DNA of 64,000 bases from positions 45,473 to 109,472 of the forward strand of contig JAKRSH010000042.1 in NCBI GenBank assembly GCA_022402465.1, in the 5' to 3' direction. Under the pieces are notes generated by a model. The model was not told the DNA's origin, ran no database searches, and saw only the letters and a program-made list of their open reading frames with translations. The first letter of the stretch is position 1. Each line of letters begins with the position of its first letter. The position numbers and the translations under genes are program-made. This DNA is from Leptospiraceae bacterium. Lineage in GTDB: Bacteria; Spirochaetota; Leptospiria; Leptospirales; Leptospiraceae. Shown piece after piece: positions 63,642 to 64,000 of this stretch.

Positions 63642-64000
63642 TTAAAATAGAATATAATTGATAGTGAAATTTACATCCCCAGTTGATAAGAGCAATGAAT
63701 CTGTGACATCACTACCACTTAAAGATACTTCATAAACTGTTTGATTAGAGCTGGATGACTTAGGAATCACTCCTTGACTTGACTCGTTGATAGGTTGAGA
63801 GCAACCTATACTATTAAATCTAAAAATAGACGACGGAGAATGATTAACTGTTAACCTAATTTTTTTATTAATAAGACCAACGGTGTCAGTATTTGCTGAA
63901 AATTTAAACCAAAACCTTTTCCCTGGTTCCAAAGTTATATTGTACGTCTGTCCTTCTTCTAGTATGAGTTGGGGAGGTTCACAGAAGTTGGGGCGATACA
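63642..64000 (-). CDS. Variable-tail exported protein, array copy b4 (5' end outside window)
   Basis: At least 119 residues; the start lies beyond the right edge. Seen: RPNFCEPPQLILEEGQTYNI, LEPGKRFWFKFSANTD, a Cys (NSIGCSQPINESS), then IPKSSSSNQTVYEVSLSG and an end in FTINYILF. The tail is the closest relative of b1's. Shows that the array continues past the window by at least one more a/b unit or part of one. Confidence 0.75.
   Translation of the reverse strand, partial: YRPNFCEPPQLILEEGQTYNITLEPGKRFWFKFSANTDTVGLINKKIRLTVNHSPSSIFRFNSIGCSQPINESSQGVIPKSSSSNQTVYEVSLSGSDVTDSLLLSTGDVNFTINYILF

Noticed and set aside
60750..64000. Repeats considered as a CRISPR or other spacer array.
   Set aside because: Units are about 850 bp and fully coding; there are no short regular repeats and no cas genes.

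Overview
The window looks like chromosomal DNA of a Leptospira-type spirochaete. The DNA is clearly AT-rich. Genes are tightly packed, often with 4-17 bp overlaps, and lipoprotein signals are of the loose spirochaetal type. Several membrane-bound SpoIIE/RsbU-type PP2C phosphatases are present, along with small families I associate with Leptospira (GAF/PilZ-like proteins, a 95-residue Cys/His protein). This placement rests on gene content and style, not on rRNA; I see no rRNA, tRNA, CRISPR array or transposase. No gene-free stretch exceeds about 240 bp.

Layout. 1-6.3 kb: an N-acyltransferase fragment, a PP2C phosphatase, an SbcC/SbcD-like (YhaN/YhaO-like) pair and pdxJ. 6.5-9.3 kb: a plus-strand housekeeping run of a FYDLN-type zinc-ribbon protein, miaA, hfq, a mannose-1-phosphate guanylyltransferase and a 29-residue bS22/mS38-like ribosomal protein. 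9.4-11.3 kb: a membrane protein, a CheW-like protein and a PhoU-like protein. 11.4-18.6 kb, minus strand: two large signalling phosphatases, a DUF2147 protein and an RlpA-SPOR lipoprotein. 18.7-23.5 kb: two TPR proteins and two acyl-CoA dehydrogenases. 23.7-28 kb: an NmrA-type oxidoreductase facing an AraC regulator, followed by a four-gene DoxX/DUF2071/methyltransferase/membrane-protein operon. 28-31 kb: a DUF3999-DUF2339 pair. 31-38 kb: a Cys-rich repeat protein, a pirin, a TetR regulator and a divergent 1465-residue RND pump fused in frame to a TolC-like outer-membrane factor. 38-45 kb: thioesterase, folP, an OmpA/PD40 protein, a GAF/PilZ-like protein, hisS and a PAP2 phosphatase. 45-56 kb: a long minus-strand run with a PhoB/PhoR-like pair, argJ, a GAF/degenerate-PP2C protein overlapping an intact PP2C phosphatase, an M50 peptidase, a UDP-glucuronate decarboxylase, an orphan transhydrogenase alpha subunit and a polysaccharide deacetylase. 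56-58.6 kb: an ECF sigma-factor operon with small membrane proteins and a second GAF/PilZ-like protein. 58.7-60.6 kb: aat, a lipoprotein, a Mpo1-like protein and the Cys/His protein.

60.75-64 kb (continuing past the right edge) holds the most unusual structure. It is a tandem array of roughly 850-bp units. Each unit encodes a secreted, truncated GDSL/SGNH-type protein translationally coupled (ATGA overlap) to a small secreted or lipoprotein partner. The partner's N-terminal third is almost invariant and its C-terminal part is strongly diverged. One truncated-GDSL copy carries a nonsense codon and the terminal copy has lost its end and its partner. I regard this array and the RND-OMF fusion as the leads most worth following.
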